NCBI GenBank assembly: GCA_009363875.1
Contig: CM018685.1
Location: forward strand, 58,167,087-58,231,086
Direction: 5' to 3'
DNA: 64,000 nt
Origin: Mikania micrantha
Lineage: Eukaryota; Streptophyta; Magnoliopsida; Asterales; Asteraceae
The position numbers and the translations under genes were made by a program. The notes under the pieces are model-generated. The model ran no database searches and had not been told where the DNA came from. It saw only the letters and a list, made by a program, of their open reading frames with translations. Below, in pieces: positions 9,353 through 20,984 of this stretch (positions are counted from its first letter, which is position 1; each line of letters opens with the position of its first letter).

Positions 9353-10373
9353 TACATTACATTTTTGTAACAATAACTACTATAAGCCGATGTTCCTCCG
9401 CGGTTTGTGTATAGTTGTTTCTGACGAACTTCAGCGTTAGATGATGATCATTTTTTATGTGTATCCGACAAGAAAAAATCTACAGCTTTCTTCCAATTCT
9501 CAGCATACATGCCCTCAGGGGGGTTGGCCCTGTCTCTTTCTTCATCATCATACCCTCCATTCTTGATAAAATGTTGCTTCGCCATAGCCTTTCGATCTCT
9601 ATATCTTTTTAAAAGTGCTGCTTCAATACCACCCTTCTTTTGAGCACTTTCGCAACCACGCTCAATCTCATCCAAGTCAAAGGATAGCTGGGAATTAAAC
9701 AGAAGAAGTTACTCACCACACAATATATGAAATATACTTAAATAAATCGTATACGATGCTCATACAATGCATTTTTTCAGCCGAGGAAACATATTTCCAA
9801 GAAGTTTTATCAAATGCAATGTGTTCCCACATATAAATCCCCACTTCACGTGTGAACCAATCATTAGGCTCACCGACTGGGGTAAAAGTAGCATTGACAT
9901 CAAATGGGATAGTCAAAGGCCTCCCACTTAAAGACACCGCATGCGTTAATTTCTTGTTCTTGGCTTTCCCTCTTGTTTTACGAGGTGCATCAACTGTAAA
10001 TATAAATATTATTATAAGAAATATAGTTTACATATAACTAATTTATATTAAGACTTACAATCTGCTTCATGATGACCTCGGCCAAAACCCCCTGGAGGTG
10101 GTGGGTCCTCAGCACCATCTCCTCCATGTCCACGCCCTTGCATGATATCTGCCATGGCGTAGACTAATACAATCCACAAAGATATCATGTCCTGAAATGT
10201 TATAAGATATGCAATACAAAAAGGCATTATGGTTAAAATTTTCTACTTCAAACACTAAACATTCTTATAATAAGATAATCAAAGTCGCACTAAACATAAA
10301 AAATTACATAAAAAGTTTCATATAATAACATAATCAAAGTCTCCTTAAAACATACAAAATTACATCACATATT

Positions 10374-13300
10374 TTAATCCGACTCTCCCCCATAATCTTC
10401 GGTGCCTGTTTCAGATCCCTCTGTGTTATAATCCGGATCGTCTTCATCATAATCAAATTCGTCCTGAAACATTTCGTCTTCATCAGCAACAACCGCTGGT
10501 GGATTAACTTCACTTGCAGCCTCGTTGTTAGAAACATGAGTAGACCGGGTTTGAAAGTATTGGCTTAAGTCGATACAAAGCACACTATTAGAAGAAGAGT
10601 TGTTGTGAACAACATCAAGATCTTTGGCTAAATCGTTGTCAACATTTTGAACTCCTTCGATATGACCATCATTAAATGTAGGTAGATCCCAAATTTTTCG
10701 ATGATTAACATTCTCATCGACCCACCGATGGTTATTTCTTTGGTTTACTCGAGAAGGTTCTCGGATGTAAAACACTTGTTTCACTTGAGAAGCAAATATG
10801 AGTTGATCTTTTTTGTGACATTCGTGCTCTGTGTTAATGCTTGTGATATTGTTATATGTAACACCTCTTCGACTATCGAACCACTTGCATCGAAATAAAA
10901 TTGTTGAATAGCCATTTGCAAAAAACAACTCAATAATTTCTTCTAATTGGCCATAATATTTCTCACCGTTCTCTCCCTCTACTAGGACCCCGGATTTTTG
11001 TGTTGTACGTTGTGCGTCACGTTCAACCACCATAAACCTTACACCGTTGACTACGCAAGCAGAGTATGTATGGGCATTTCTTTGCGCACCCATTGAAAGA
11101 GCATACAACTCTGGATGGAATTCGGGAGAATTTTCTATCTTCATCGAATACATCTAAGAAATTTAAAGTAATAATATGTGTTATATATGTATTAATCACC
11201 TGATAAAAAGTAATTAATGCACTTATATATATGTGTTACCTTCTCAAGAAACCACTCTGAAAAATTGGTTTTAACATCATCTTGAGGATTTTCATATTTG
11301 AATTCACTACATTGATGACAAAAATATACACGTAAGGAATGGAAAGATAATTAATAGATGATAAAAACTTAAGAATAGAAACAGTTACTTGACATAGTCC
11401 CTAACTTCTTGGCAACTATCAAGAACAAACCATTCTAACTTCTGCTTTTCGATTAGAGAAAGTGGTTTGAATTTCGTGGCACTAGTCGGACGACATTTAG
11501 ATTCAAACACCCACAACTTTCTTTTTTCAACAATAACATCCTCAATTCTGTCAGGGCGATTAAACTGAGTCTCAACATCTCGAAGGTACATTGAACAAAA
11601 TGATAGAGCTTCTTCAGCAACATATCCTTCAGCTATACAACCTTCATGCCTTGCCTTATTTCTGACATAGTTTTTTAGTTTTTTCATATACCTTTCAAAC
11701 GGATACATCCATCTCATACATACCGGACCTCCTTGAATCGCTTCATCAGGTAGATGTAAAACTAAATCAACCATAATGTCAAAAAATGCTGGAGGGTAAA
11801 TCAACTCTAACTTGCACAATATCATAAGAATGGCAGCCTTTGCTTTCTTCATATCATCCATCAATAGTGTTCTTGAGCAAAGTTGCTTAAAGAACGTGCA
11901 AAGATCTACTATTGGAGTATAAGTATCTTTTGTCAAAAACCCTCTAACCCCAATTGGTATCAAACGTTGCATGAGAATATAACAGTCATGCGATTTTAAC
12001 CCAGTCATGTTAGTATTATTATCAGCCACTCTCTTGCTGATGTTAGATCCGAACCCATCTGGCAATTTAATATCCTTTATAAACTGACAAAAAAGCTTCC
12101 GATCACTTGCCTTGAATTAGTACTTTGGATGAGGACTATAGAACTTGTTACCCTTTCGTTCCAACCATTGTGACCTTCGAATCTTTAGCTTTTCTAAGTC
12201 GACCCGTGCGTTTGGCGTGTCTTTGGTCTTATCATTCATCAGAAGAGTACCCAACAAACTATCACACACATTTCTCTCGATATGCATGACATCTAGGTTG
12301 TGCTTCACCTGCAAGGAAGACCAGTACTCAAGTTCAAAAAATATGCTTCGTTTGGACCAGTTCAACTCAAAATCCTCCCGTTTTTTTGTAGCACCACCAA
12401 AATCAGGATGCTTGCCCGGTAGAAGATGTAGTAAACGAGCAAGTTGAGCTTGTATGTCACCTTCACTAAATTGTTTCGGAGGAGCTCTTGTCTCGGGTTC
12501 CCCGTTAAAGTCTAAATTTGTTCTCCAAGGATAGTTGGCATCTAAAAACCGACGATGACCAACATAGACGACTTTATTTGTTACACGTATCGAAGGAGTG
12601 TCTTTGTTGCAAGTCGGGCATGCTTTGTATCCCTGTCCGCTCCAACCTGAAAGACTACTACGAGCTGGAAAGTCATTTATGGTCCATAACAACATCGCCT
12701 TCATTGTGAAGAACGTGTTCGTCGCTTCGTCTTTAGTACGTACGCCTGAATGCCATAAATATTTAAGCTCATTAACCAACGGCTTAAGAAAAACATCCAT
12801 ATCCTTCCCGGGTGATTTAGGACCAGGAATCAACAAGGTCAACATAAATGATGACTCTTTCATGCATAGCCATGGAGGTAGATTATACGTGGTGAGTACA
12901 ACCGGCTACGTTCTATGTGCCGAACTCATGTTACCAAATGGATTGAAACCATCTGCTGCAAGCCCTAGGCGAACATTTCGAGGTTCCCTTGAGAAGTTAG
13001 GGTACTTTTATCAAACTCTTTCCAAGCAGATCCATCAACAGGATGACGCATTGTACCTTCTTCCGATCGTCCGGTATTGTGCCAGATCATATTTTTTGTT
13101 GTGTGTCTTGAACAATACAAACGGCGTAGTCTGGGATTAAAGGAAAGTATCGTAACACCTTGTGAGGTACCTTCTTGCCCTTTGTGTTTGAATCGACCCA
13201 TCGACTCTCGTTACAAACAGGACAATTCTGCAACTTGTAGTGTCTTTCCCAAAATAGAGCACAATCATTTTTGCACACGTGTATCGACTCATACCCCAAA

Positions 13301-13920
13301 CGTATCTTCTTTAATGTCTTTTTGGCTGCATAATGCGAAGAGGGAATCTTGTTGCCTTCTGGATGTGAAGATTGCAACAACTCGAGTAGCTCGTCAAATG
13401 AACTATTAGTCCATTTGTTTTTCACCTTGATATGCATAAGCTTTGCTAAAAAGTCAAGGGAAGAAAACTTAGTGCAACCAGGATATAATTCTGATTGAAA
13501 TCTCTTTAATAGGTCTTCAAAGTCATCACGTACACCGATGCTCTCATCTCCCGTTACTTCATCATGATTGGGATCCTCTTCCATACGCTCCTCCATAACG
13601 TCTTCGATAACGCCAGCCATATCATTTGTTGGTATAACATCGTCTGTTGTTGGTGTAACATCGTCTGCAACTACAACTACTGGAATTAAACTTTCACCAT
13701 GATGAGTCCATCTTCTGTATGTCCAGCAGATTCCATACGCATGCATGTGATACTTCATTTTTATGAAAGGTATTAGTATAGAATTCTAACATCTTGCACA
13801 AGCACATCTAACGTAGCCTCTGCTGTCAACAAAATCTTTGCACATCTCAATAAAAGATACGAGCCCTTGCTGGTACTCGTCTGATTTACGATTTGGATGT
13901 GTAATCCAACTTTTATCGAT
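10374..13920 (-). pseudogene. TNPD-like CACTA transposase gene, three exons, multiple lesions
   Basis: Exons fitted on the minus strand are 13920-11389, 11306-11240 and 11153-10374, with consistent phases. Domains in order: transposase-associated N-terminus (DKSWITHPNRKSDEYQQG, RCACARC, WTHHGE), the TNP2/transposase_21 catalytic region (12960-12117; FMLTLLIPGPKSPGKDMDVF, SLSGWSGQGYKACPTCN), DUF4218 (12065-11389; PVCMRWMYPFERYMKKLKNY) and DUF4216 (11153-10374; WFDSRRGVTYNN). Lesions: ATC replaces the expected ATG at 13920; TAG at 13788; a frameshift near 13130; a frameshift near 12965; TAG at 12908-12906 where tryptophan is expected; TAA at 12119-12117. An acidic C-terminus ends at 10374. No functional transposase can be made. 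The protein would normally cut the element ends. Confidence 0.85.
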
Positions 13921-14079
13921 AGAGACACAGAGCCATTGTGCATCTTGATAAACCGTATTTTATGGAGTTGAGTTTGCTATCATACAACAAAAATAGCATT
14001 AAGAAATGATTGATTGATATATACATTGATAATAACAATACAAATACACATACACAACAATTATATTGCAAAACAAATC

Positions 14080-14620
14080 AATTATTAGTTTAAGGTTAAA
14101 TTGGTTTAAGGTTTTAATAGGGTTTTATTATTTATTAGTTTGATTAGTTTAATGTTTTATTAGGGTTTAGTAATTATTAGTTTTAGATTTGATTAGTTTA
14201 AGGTTTATTATTTATTAATTTAATATTAGTTTGATTAGTTTAATGTTTTATTAGGGTTTAGTAATTATTAGTTTTAGATTTGATTAGTTTAAGGTTTATT
14301 ATTTATTAGTTTAATATTAGTTTGATTAGTTTAAGGTTTTATTAGGGTTTAATAATTATTATTAGTTTAAGGTTTGATTAGTTTAAGGTTTATTATTTAT
14401 TAGTTTAATATTAGTTTGATTAGTTTAAGGTTTTATTAGGGTTTAGTAATTATTATTAGTTTAAGGTTTGATTAGTTTAAGGTTTATTATTTATTAGTTT
14501 AATATTAGTTTGATTAGTTTAATGTTTTATTAGGGTTTAGTAATTATTATTAGTTTAAGGTTTGATTAATTTAAGGTTTATTATTTATTAGTTTAATATT
14601 AGTTTTATTATTTATTTTTG
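14080..14620. repeat. ~90-bp tandem repeat inside the CACTA element
   Basis: Around six copies of a unit made of 'ttagtttgattagtttaa.gttttattagggtttagtaattatt' plus 'aggtttattatttattagtttaata'. It contains only A, G and T over long stretches, a strong strand asymmetry. It lies upstream of the TNPD gene, between that gene and the right terminus. Confidence 0.8.
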
Positions 14621-14934
14621 ATTTTTTCTTAAGTTTTTAATCATATTTCAGCATTGAGATTCACTTCTTTTCTTTCATATCTCTCAAGAAATATAAAAAA
14701 AATGGATCAAAGTCTTAAACCATACAAAGTCTTAAGTTTTTACAAAGAGTACAAGATTCACTCAATTTGGTGGGATCTATCTTGTTAATTTTTATAAACC
14801 ATACAAAGTCTTAAACCATGTCACCACATAATTAATCAATCATACACATTCAACCACTCCACATCATAATTTATGGGGTTGGATCCAGTAAGAAGGGATT
14901 TTTGCCTAAGAAGAGTAAGAAGCAATAGAAATTT

Positions 14935-15145
14935 GACACGTTGCACAATCCAGTACATAAAAATAAGAATTCAGTACAAAAAATAAGAATCTAGTACAAA
15001 AAATAAGAATCCAGTACAAAAAATAAGAATGCAGTACAAAAAAATAAAAATGTATTAAAAAAACACAAAAATCTAATATAAGTAAACCGAAGAACAAAAA
15101 AATAATAATATAATATAAAAAATAAAAATCTAGTACAAAAAATAT
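14935..15145. repeat. Short tandem repeat (agtacaaaaaataagaat)n
   Basis: About eight loose copies of an 18-19-bp unit such as ccagtacaaaaaataagaat. The antisense 'FLYWILIFCTRFLFFVLNS' frame (14906-15097) is produced by this repeat and is not a gene. Confidence 0.75.
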
Positions 15146-15169
15146 GAAGTTATACGTAAATTATCATGC

Positions 15170-16390
15170 CAAATTTCAAATTATTATTAGTTCTTACTCT
15201 TTTTAGACAAAAATCTCTTTTTATTTGATCCTTCCCCCATAATTTATATTTGACATTCAATTTCAAACATACAAAACTTGAACAAACATGTCATAAATCT
15301 TGAAAGTATGACCAACACCACTTTATGGTATCTTGAACAAACATATAGCTTTCTTTTTGTCTTATGTGAAGAAAAACAAAACTTGTGGTCCACTGTTACC
15401 AGTTCAAACAAACTTGTTTCCTACTTTCCTAAAACTCAAATTACATTATGTCCCTGTCCAACTACAAACTCAAACTTGTGGTCCACTGTTACCTTCATTT
15501 AAGTTCTAAAGATTCAGTGATATTTTTTTGCTTCAAATTCATAATAAACTTTCACAATCCAACTACAAACATTCGTCTCCTTCAAACTACAAACATAGTG
15601 ATTTTGACCATTCTCTGAAACAATTTTTAACTTATTTTATGAAAAATACCATTCAATTAGGAGTATCTCAAACAAACCAATCCTAAACCACTGCAATCCT
15701 AATTGAATCAATCAAACAAACCAATCCTAAACCACTGCAATCCTAATTCAAAACACAAAACACAAATCCATGAAGAAAACCAAGACATCTTCAATCCATC
15801 CACCAATCAGCTTCAACATGAAGAAAACAAATCTGATCAGCAAAAAACCAAACACAGCAAAAAAAACCGACACAGCAAAAAACAAATTTTTGTCATGGTC
15901 AAAACAGATTTTTGTCGGTCAACAAAAAAATCAAATCAGCAAAAAAACGAAGAAACATGAAAAATGCTTATATTTTTCAAACAATCTGAAGCAACAAAAC
16001 AAACACATAAATACACAAAGAGGAGAAATAAACCACATACTAGATCTTGAGGTGGAGTAGCTTGATCGATCGACGGGAGCTGCCAGAAACAAATCAGCAC
16101 AAATTAAACAAAGAGAAGGCAAAAACCGGCGAAATGGCAGTTGACACTTACGCGGTGACGGCTGTCACGGGATCCGCAGGAGCTGCCGAGGGTTGGAGGG
16201 TTGTCCGGCGGCTGGAGGAAGGCCGGAGGACGTCCGGTGGCTGGTGGTAGTGGCGCAGGGAGTGGAGGACGTCCGGTGGCTGGCTGCGGTGGCTGGAGGG
16301 TCGATTGGAAGGAGCTTCCTCGATTTCGCTCGGGAGAGACGAAAGGTGAAGGTACGGGGCGAAAATGGGAGTGGAGGGAAAGTGAGCGCC
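15170..16390. other. CACTA 5' region without a gene
   Basis: AT-rich leader of the CACTA element. 15670-15750 holds a direct duplication of 'aaccaatcctaaaccactgcaatcctaatt'. 16190-16330 is a G-rich patch with repeats of 'ggaggacgtccggtggctgg' that generates overlapping open frames in several phases. I judge those to be compositional artefacts. This end would hold the promoter for the minus-strand genes. Confidence 0.5.
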
Positions 16391-16392
16391 AT

Positions 16393-16510
16393 TTTAACAC
16401 CATTAGCGGCGATAAATCGCCCCTAATGCCGTCGCCGCTACTGGTTTTCAGCTCCCGCGTCCCATGTCGCCGCAAATGCTCATGTCGCCCCTAAAGCCGT
16501 CGCCCCTAAT
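16393..16510. repeat. CACTA right subterminal repeats
   Basis: Copies of 'gtcgccgcta/gtcgcccctaa' in both orientations mirror the array at the left end. They lie within about 135 bp of the right terminus. Confidence 0.8.
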
Positions 16511-16854
16511 GATCTCTTTTCTTGTAGTGATTCAGGTATTTTACTAATTTAGTACTTAGCAGGAGGTTACCGAATGACCACTTAAGAAATTTGTTAAGGT
16601 ATTTATGAATTCATTCCGAATTTTAATTATGATATAGAAATTTATGTATTCAATATTGATAAAGTATTTTTGAAATTATATTAATATACGTCAGTTAAGG
16701 GGTAGATGAATTGAAGTCGGATTGACGTAAGTCATTTTCATGCATCAATTTTTTTTTATTATTTTTTGTGAGGGTGTTTTGAGTAGTTCGTGAAAGTGAT
16801 ATCGTCAAATTAAAATTTTATTTTATTTGTATTAATTCACTTAGCGGACCAAGA

Positions 16855-17076
16855 AACCAAGGGTTTCTAGCCTAATGGTTACCCCTTTGACTTCTCTATA
16901 GGAGGTATTGGGTTCGAATCCGGGCTGAAACATATTTGCTGAAGCATGGTCAGGGGGTTTACCCAGTTGTGGGGTTCCTCCTAGGGTGGGCTCGGACATA
17001 CGCCCCAGAGCGTCAAATCCGAGGGGACGGTTGAAATCCCGTCTTGGTTGTCGTTGTACCAAGCCGTTCAAAAAAA
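16855..17076 (+). mobile_element. tRNA-derived SINE, ~222 bp
   Basis: An internal RNA polymerase III promoter is visible: box A-like TAGCCTAATGGT (16868-16879) and a perfect box B GGTTCGAATCC (16911-16921). The element ends in an A-run at about 17070-17077. Flanking direct repeats of about 15 bp with one mismatch, cttagcRgaccaaga (16840-16854 and 17078-17092), are the target duplication. A SINE depends on LINE reverse transcriptase in trans. The antisense 85-aa frame across it is not a gene. Confidence 0.9.
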
Positions 17077-17092
17077 ACTTAGCAGACCAAGA

Positions 17093-17559
17093 CCACAACT
17101 TCCAGATTATGATAATTGGTTTGAATTTTAATTAAGAGGCGTTTACATAATTTCTTTCCTAATATTATCATTAATTACATATTTTCATAAGGATTGAAAA
17201 ATCAATCACATATTACTTTTTTTAAACATATAATTATTTACTCAATTAAAGACGAAAGCAACTTTACCCTGGTGGTACCCTCCCAAGACATATTAGAGCT
17301 AGAGGGTTAGGAGGTTTTTTCAAAAGGTTCCTCTTGAGGTGATCATCCTGGGTTCACGTGTTACCATATGATTTGAGCCTTCGAGCTTGATGATATACTG
17401 GGTTTAAGTGTTGCTATTAAAAAAAATATAATTGAATTAAAGTTGACTTATGAACTGCTTATTGTTTTCTTGTTTTTACCATAATTTTTACATTGTTTTT
17501 TTAAGACTAAAAATTATATATTTTCTCAAGATGTTGATGAAGAAGAAACAGGTAGTGCA
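17093..17559. other. Intergenic DNA, possible degenerate SINE
   Basis: 17255-17430 ('gcaactttaccctggtggtacc' to 'gggttcacgtgttacc' and an A-run at 17418) has the general look of a Pol III-derived repeat. The box B is poor and I found no clear target duplication. The remainder is AT-rich with nothing recognised. Confidence 0.3.
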
Positions 17560-17562
17560 TAA

Positions 17563-19366
17563 GACTATCCACAGTGGTCACCCCACTGAAAACCCTTCCC
17601 CACTGAAATTTCCTGCCACGTCATCACCCCACTGAAATCCTTTAACACCCACAATGGTCACCCCACTGAAAACCCTTCCCCACTATTCCACGTCATCAAC
17701 AATTAAAATTAAATAAAAAAACATTACTCTAATTTAAAAATAATTCAATATTTTACAAAAAAAAAGACACATTACATTAAAAAAACAATAACATATTAAA
17801 AATATTCTAGACGACTTAGATGCTACGAACGACAATATCGGTTCGAACCCTTTCGATATGTTCGACCAAATCGGCTTTTAACGACTCGTGAATGCTTTTG
17901 TTTCGCAACGCCAAAATTTGGTTATCTCTACGCGGGTCATCAATGTCAAAAGGAGAAGACGGTTCGTCTTCATCGGGAACAAACGGGCTAATCGACTTGC
18001 CCTCACATTCAAGTATCATATTGTGTATTATGATACATACATACATAACGGATCTAATTTTTTTAGGATGCCATGCTCTAGCCGGATTTTTTATAATTTG
18101 AAATCTTTTTTTAAGAACACCAAACGCCCGTTCAATATCCTTCCTTGCACCCTCTTGTGCTACTTGAAACCTTTTCCGTTTAAAGGTTGTTGGACATGTT
18201 ATTGTTTGCATAAAAACCGGCCATTCTGGGTAAATCCCGTCAGCAAGATAATAACCGTGAGCGTACTCGTTATCGTTACAAAAAAACGATGATTGTGGAA
18301 ACACACCGTTTTCCATATCATTGAGTAACGGCGACGAGTTTAGAACGTTTAGGTCGTTATTCGCACCAGACATGCCAAAATATGCATGCCAGATCCATAA
18401 ATCCTGTGAACAAACTGCTTCAAGAATAATCGAGGGGCATCCGTGATCGCCTCTCATAAATTGTCCTCTCCATGCAACCGGACAATTTTCCCAATCCCAG
18501 TGCATACAATCAATACTACCAAGCATACCGGGAAATCCATGATAATTTTCATGGTGTTCGTACAAATTCATAACATCATTATAATTTGGTTTGCGCAAAT
18601 ATTTAGGACCATAGAGTCGACGGATATTCTTACAGAAATTATAAAGGCACTCTCTGGAAGTGCTGTCTGACATCTGTAAATAGTCGTCCATTAAGTCTGC
18701 CGTACTCCCGTAAGCCAATTGTCGAATAGCCGAAGTACACTTTTGTAACGGTGTGAATCCTCGCCTGCCGCGAGCATCCCATCTCAGTTGAAAATAAGTA
18801 TCTGCAACCTCCAGATCGTTCACGATACGTTCAAATAGAGGTCGTTGCATCCGGAAACGCCTCTTGAACAACTTCTCATTATACAACGGTTCGGGCCCAA
18901 AATAATGACGCATCAACAGATCATGCCCAGCTTCCCTGTCTCGATTAATCTGAATTCTTCTAATTATAGGCCGAGGAATCTGAGAAGCGTTTTCTTGAGC
19001 CATGGTAGACAAAGCCGCGATAAAAAGATCAGTACCCTCGCTATCAGAAGATGAGAACACCGTAGAGGATGATGACATTTTTATAAAAAAATGTATAAAA
19101 ATTAAGAGAGTTTTGGATGAAATTGAGTGTGTAAAAATGTTGGGTATTTATTTAGTTTAAAAAAGTTGTTTTTTTTTTTTTTTGGTTTATTACCGTTCAA
19201 TAACGGTCATGTGGGGTGGACCAATCACAAGCATGGAACTCGACGGGGAGCGGGAGCCGCTGGGGCGGTTTGAGCGGGGGCCGCTGGCTAGGGGGCGGTG
19301 TGCCCGCTGGACCCCGCGGCGGGGGAGGGCACCGCTTGCCGGGCGGGGAACCCATTGTGGGTGGTC
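17563..19366 (-). mobile_element. PIF/Harbinger DNA transposon, 1.8 kb, transposase intact
   Basis: The terminal inverted repeats are GACTATCCACAGTGG and, from the other end inward, GACCACCCACAATGG. A TAA duplication flanks it (17560-17562 and 19367-19369), as expected for Harbinger (3-bp TWA target). The left subterminal region holds two direct copies of 'cacaRtggtcaccccactgaaaa' (17571 and 17650). The only gene is the 420-aa transposase. The Myb/SANT partner ORF that canonical Harbingers carry is absent, so the element is either a one-gene type or relies on a partner elsewhere. Confidence 0.88.
17816..19078 (-). CDS. Harbinger-type DDE transposase
   Basis: An uninterrupted 420-aa protein of the plant transposon protein (PF04827-like) group, a nuclear enzyme that cuts and pastes Harbinger elements. 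Residues 1-30 are Ser-rich. A helical DNA-binding-like region occupies roughly 60-165. The catalytic fold follows: D190 in SIDCMHWDWENCP, D242 in SGANNDLNVL, D280 in YYLADGIYP and E316 in DIERAFGVLKKRF. The conserved ARAWHPKKIRSVMYVCIIIHNM stretch follows near 335-356, split here by my reading as ARAWHPKKIR and IIIHNM. The length is typical for the family. The start at 19078 gives the full Ser-rich N-terminus. No stop or frameshift is present, so the gene may still be functional or only recently silenced. Confidence 0.88.
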   Translation of the reverse strand: MSSSSTVFSSSDSEGTDLFIAALSTMAQENASQIPRPIIRRIQINRDREAGHDLLMRHYFGPEPLYNEKLFKRRFRMQRPLFERIVNDLEVADTYFQLRWDARGRRGFTPLQKCTSAIRQLAYGSTADLMDDYLQMSDSTSRECLYNFCKNIRRLYGPKYLRKPNYNDVMNLYEHHENYHGFPGMLGSIDCMHWDWENCPVAWRGQFMRGDHGCPSIILEAVCSQDLWIWHAYFGMSGANNDLNVLNSSPLLNDMENGVFPQSSFFCNDNEYAHGYYLADGIYPEWPVFMQTITCPTTFKRKRFQVAQEGARKDIERAFGVLKKRFQIIKNPARAWHPKKIRSVMYVCIIIHNMILECEGKSISPFVPDEDEPSSPFDIDDPRRDNQILALRNKSIHESLKADLVEHIERVRTDIVVRSI

Positions 19367-19369
19367 TAA

Positions 19370-20984
19370 GGAAACCTAATGCTCGAAGTTCGAGATGCAT
19401 CTGCGTCGTTTGGTTCTCAACGTCGAAGAAAGTATGCCGTCGTTATTTGACATGAAAAGTAAAAATATATAACTGATATTTTAGTTTGAGGTATTATGTA
19501 ATTAATGGTACCAAAATGTCATTTCCTAATATTATTAATGTGTGTTAGTTGGTGTTCCTTTTTAAAATAAGTTGAGGGTTTAAGCCATATAAAGATAGAA
19601 AAAATTGTTGTTGAAGAAAAATGTAATTAATGGTTTTAAAAAAGAAAAATATGTAAATGATCTAATTAAAGGATGCATAAATATAAAATAATTTAAAAAA
19701 ATATTCTATTGACTATCTATGGTTTAACAATAACTTAATAACTATGATAAATATAAGTTTAAGGATATATACATGTGTGTATATAGAGTGGTTATTTAAA
19801 AGGATAAAATAGTAACTTCTCATACTTTAAAGTTAAATTACTTTTATACCCTTAATAACATATGGTTCAAAATTAGTTCCTTTGGTTCTTTCATATTTAG
19901 TGGTTCTCAATGGAATAAGTCCCTATATATATATATATATATATATATTTCTACAAAATAAATATTTTTTGTGTTGGATTTAAAGATGTGTATGGATCGA
20001 TTTTGGCTTAATCTAAACTCAAAATCGAAATTTCGGTCATTGTGTTTTTAAAACCCGTTTAGATTTGGTTTGGGTTTATGTTATTTTTACTTAGGCTTGA
20101 AATTTTTGCGCCTAAAAATATTGCAGTTGGGATAAAAATATTTGGACTACATACATGTTCACGTTTTTCGGTTTTTATTTTAGGTAAACCAAAACCGACA
20201 TAAACTTTTGGTTTTTTGAAAACTTATACAAAACAAGTCTTTTTTATTTGAGTTTGGTTATTTATGTTTGAATTTTTTGGTTTTGAGTCAGCTTTTTAGG
20301 TTCATGCACAATCCTTATTGGACTTGTCTTTTTTGTACTAAATTTATCTTTTTTATACTTTATTCTAACTTTTTGTACTATATATAAAAATACAATTCGA
20401 AAAGATAAATAAACACAAACTCAGTAGAAAAAAATTAGTGCTTTTATGTTTTTAAAAATACAGTACTAGATTTTGTATTGTATCGAAATATATAATAAAA
20501 TACAAAAAACATTAATTAAGTAAAAAATAAATAATTTTATGTTTTAAATAAAAACTTATTTTTAGTGATCCAACCTCAATATATGCATTTGACATAGTCC
20601 ATGCATCTACACACGATCCTTAAATAACTTAATCACTAATTTCCTTGTACCATAATTTTCTTAAAAAGAAATTTATCTAGCTCTCAATGTTTTCTTCAGG
20701 TTCGAAGTAGTTTGATCCCTGTCCGTAACGTTTTTCAAATGACAAGCACACGCCTGTAAAATCTACTCCTAAAATCCACGAATTGTCGATTTTGTGAGAC
20801 TTGAACCTGTATCACTTTGATAAAGACAAATACTAGATCAAAATAAATGCTAGATGTCTCTATATCAAAGAGAACGATCACATATTATATATTGTTATGA
20901 TAACCCAATTATTAGAATTACATTATAGAACACCCAAACATAACTTGGATGACAAATATAACATTAAGCGTTAAGAGTATGATA
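19370..20984. other. AT-rich intergenic DNA
   Basis: No gene recognised. 19926-19950 is a (TA)n microsatellite. 20010-20300 is rich in 'ggttttt/aaaccaaaaccgac' words, typical of old low-complexity repeat debris. Nothing else is supportable. Confidence 0.5.

Larger units (their letters stand above)
8121..10155 (-). pseudogene. TNPA-like CACTA accessory transposase gene, six exons, two lesions
   Basis: My model, with GT-AG boundaries and consistent phase, is: exon 1 10155-10059 (ATG at 10155, start MADIMQGRGHGGDG), exon 2 9993-9755, exon 3 9687-9361, exon 4 9269-9186, exon 5 9077-8851, exon 6 8243-8121 (stop at 8121-8123). Exon 2 carries the conserved block SLSGRPLTIPFDVNATFTPVG and WFTREVGIYMW, and exon 3 has GGYDDEERDRANPPE. 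Both fit the plant En/Spm transposase_24 family. Exon 6 ends in an acidic tail (NDEDDSDEADE). Lesions are an in-frame TGA at 9450-9448 (from a likely CGA arginine) and a one-base loss in exon 5 (227 bp where the phase requires 228) near 8890. The protein is normally a DNA-binding factor acting on the subterminal repeats. Confidence 0.8.
7635..16529 (-). mobile_element. CACTA (En/Spm) DNA transposon, 8.9 kb, full-length but inactive
   Basis: The left end is CACTGCAAGAAAAATC and the right end, read inward, is CACTACAAGAAAAGAG. A 3-bp duplication ATT flanks it (7632-7634 and 16530-16532). CACTA termini with a 3-bp duplication define this superfamily. Subterminal motifs (tcgccgctaa and variants) are clustered at both ends. 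On the minus strand it carries a TNPD-like transposase gene (about 13920-10374) followed by a TNPA-like gene (10155-8121), the expected En/Spm order. Both genes contain stops and frameshifts, so the copy cannot supply its own proteins. Internal minisatellites lie at 8.4-8.85 and 14.1-14.6 kb. Confidence 0.95.

Noticed and set aside
16047..16494. Several overlapping Arg/Gly/Pro-rich ORFs on both strands
   Set aside because: G-rich direct repeats inside the CACTA 5' region. No domain and mutually overlapping frames.
16868..16940. tRNA gene
   Set aside because: Box A and box B are present, but no cloverleaf with acceptor stem and anticodon can be formed. The target duplication and A-tail show a SINE.
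17255..17430. Second SINE
   Set aside because: The box B-like word is poor and no flanking duplication could be matched.
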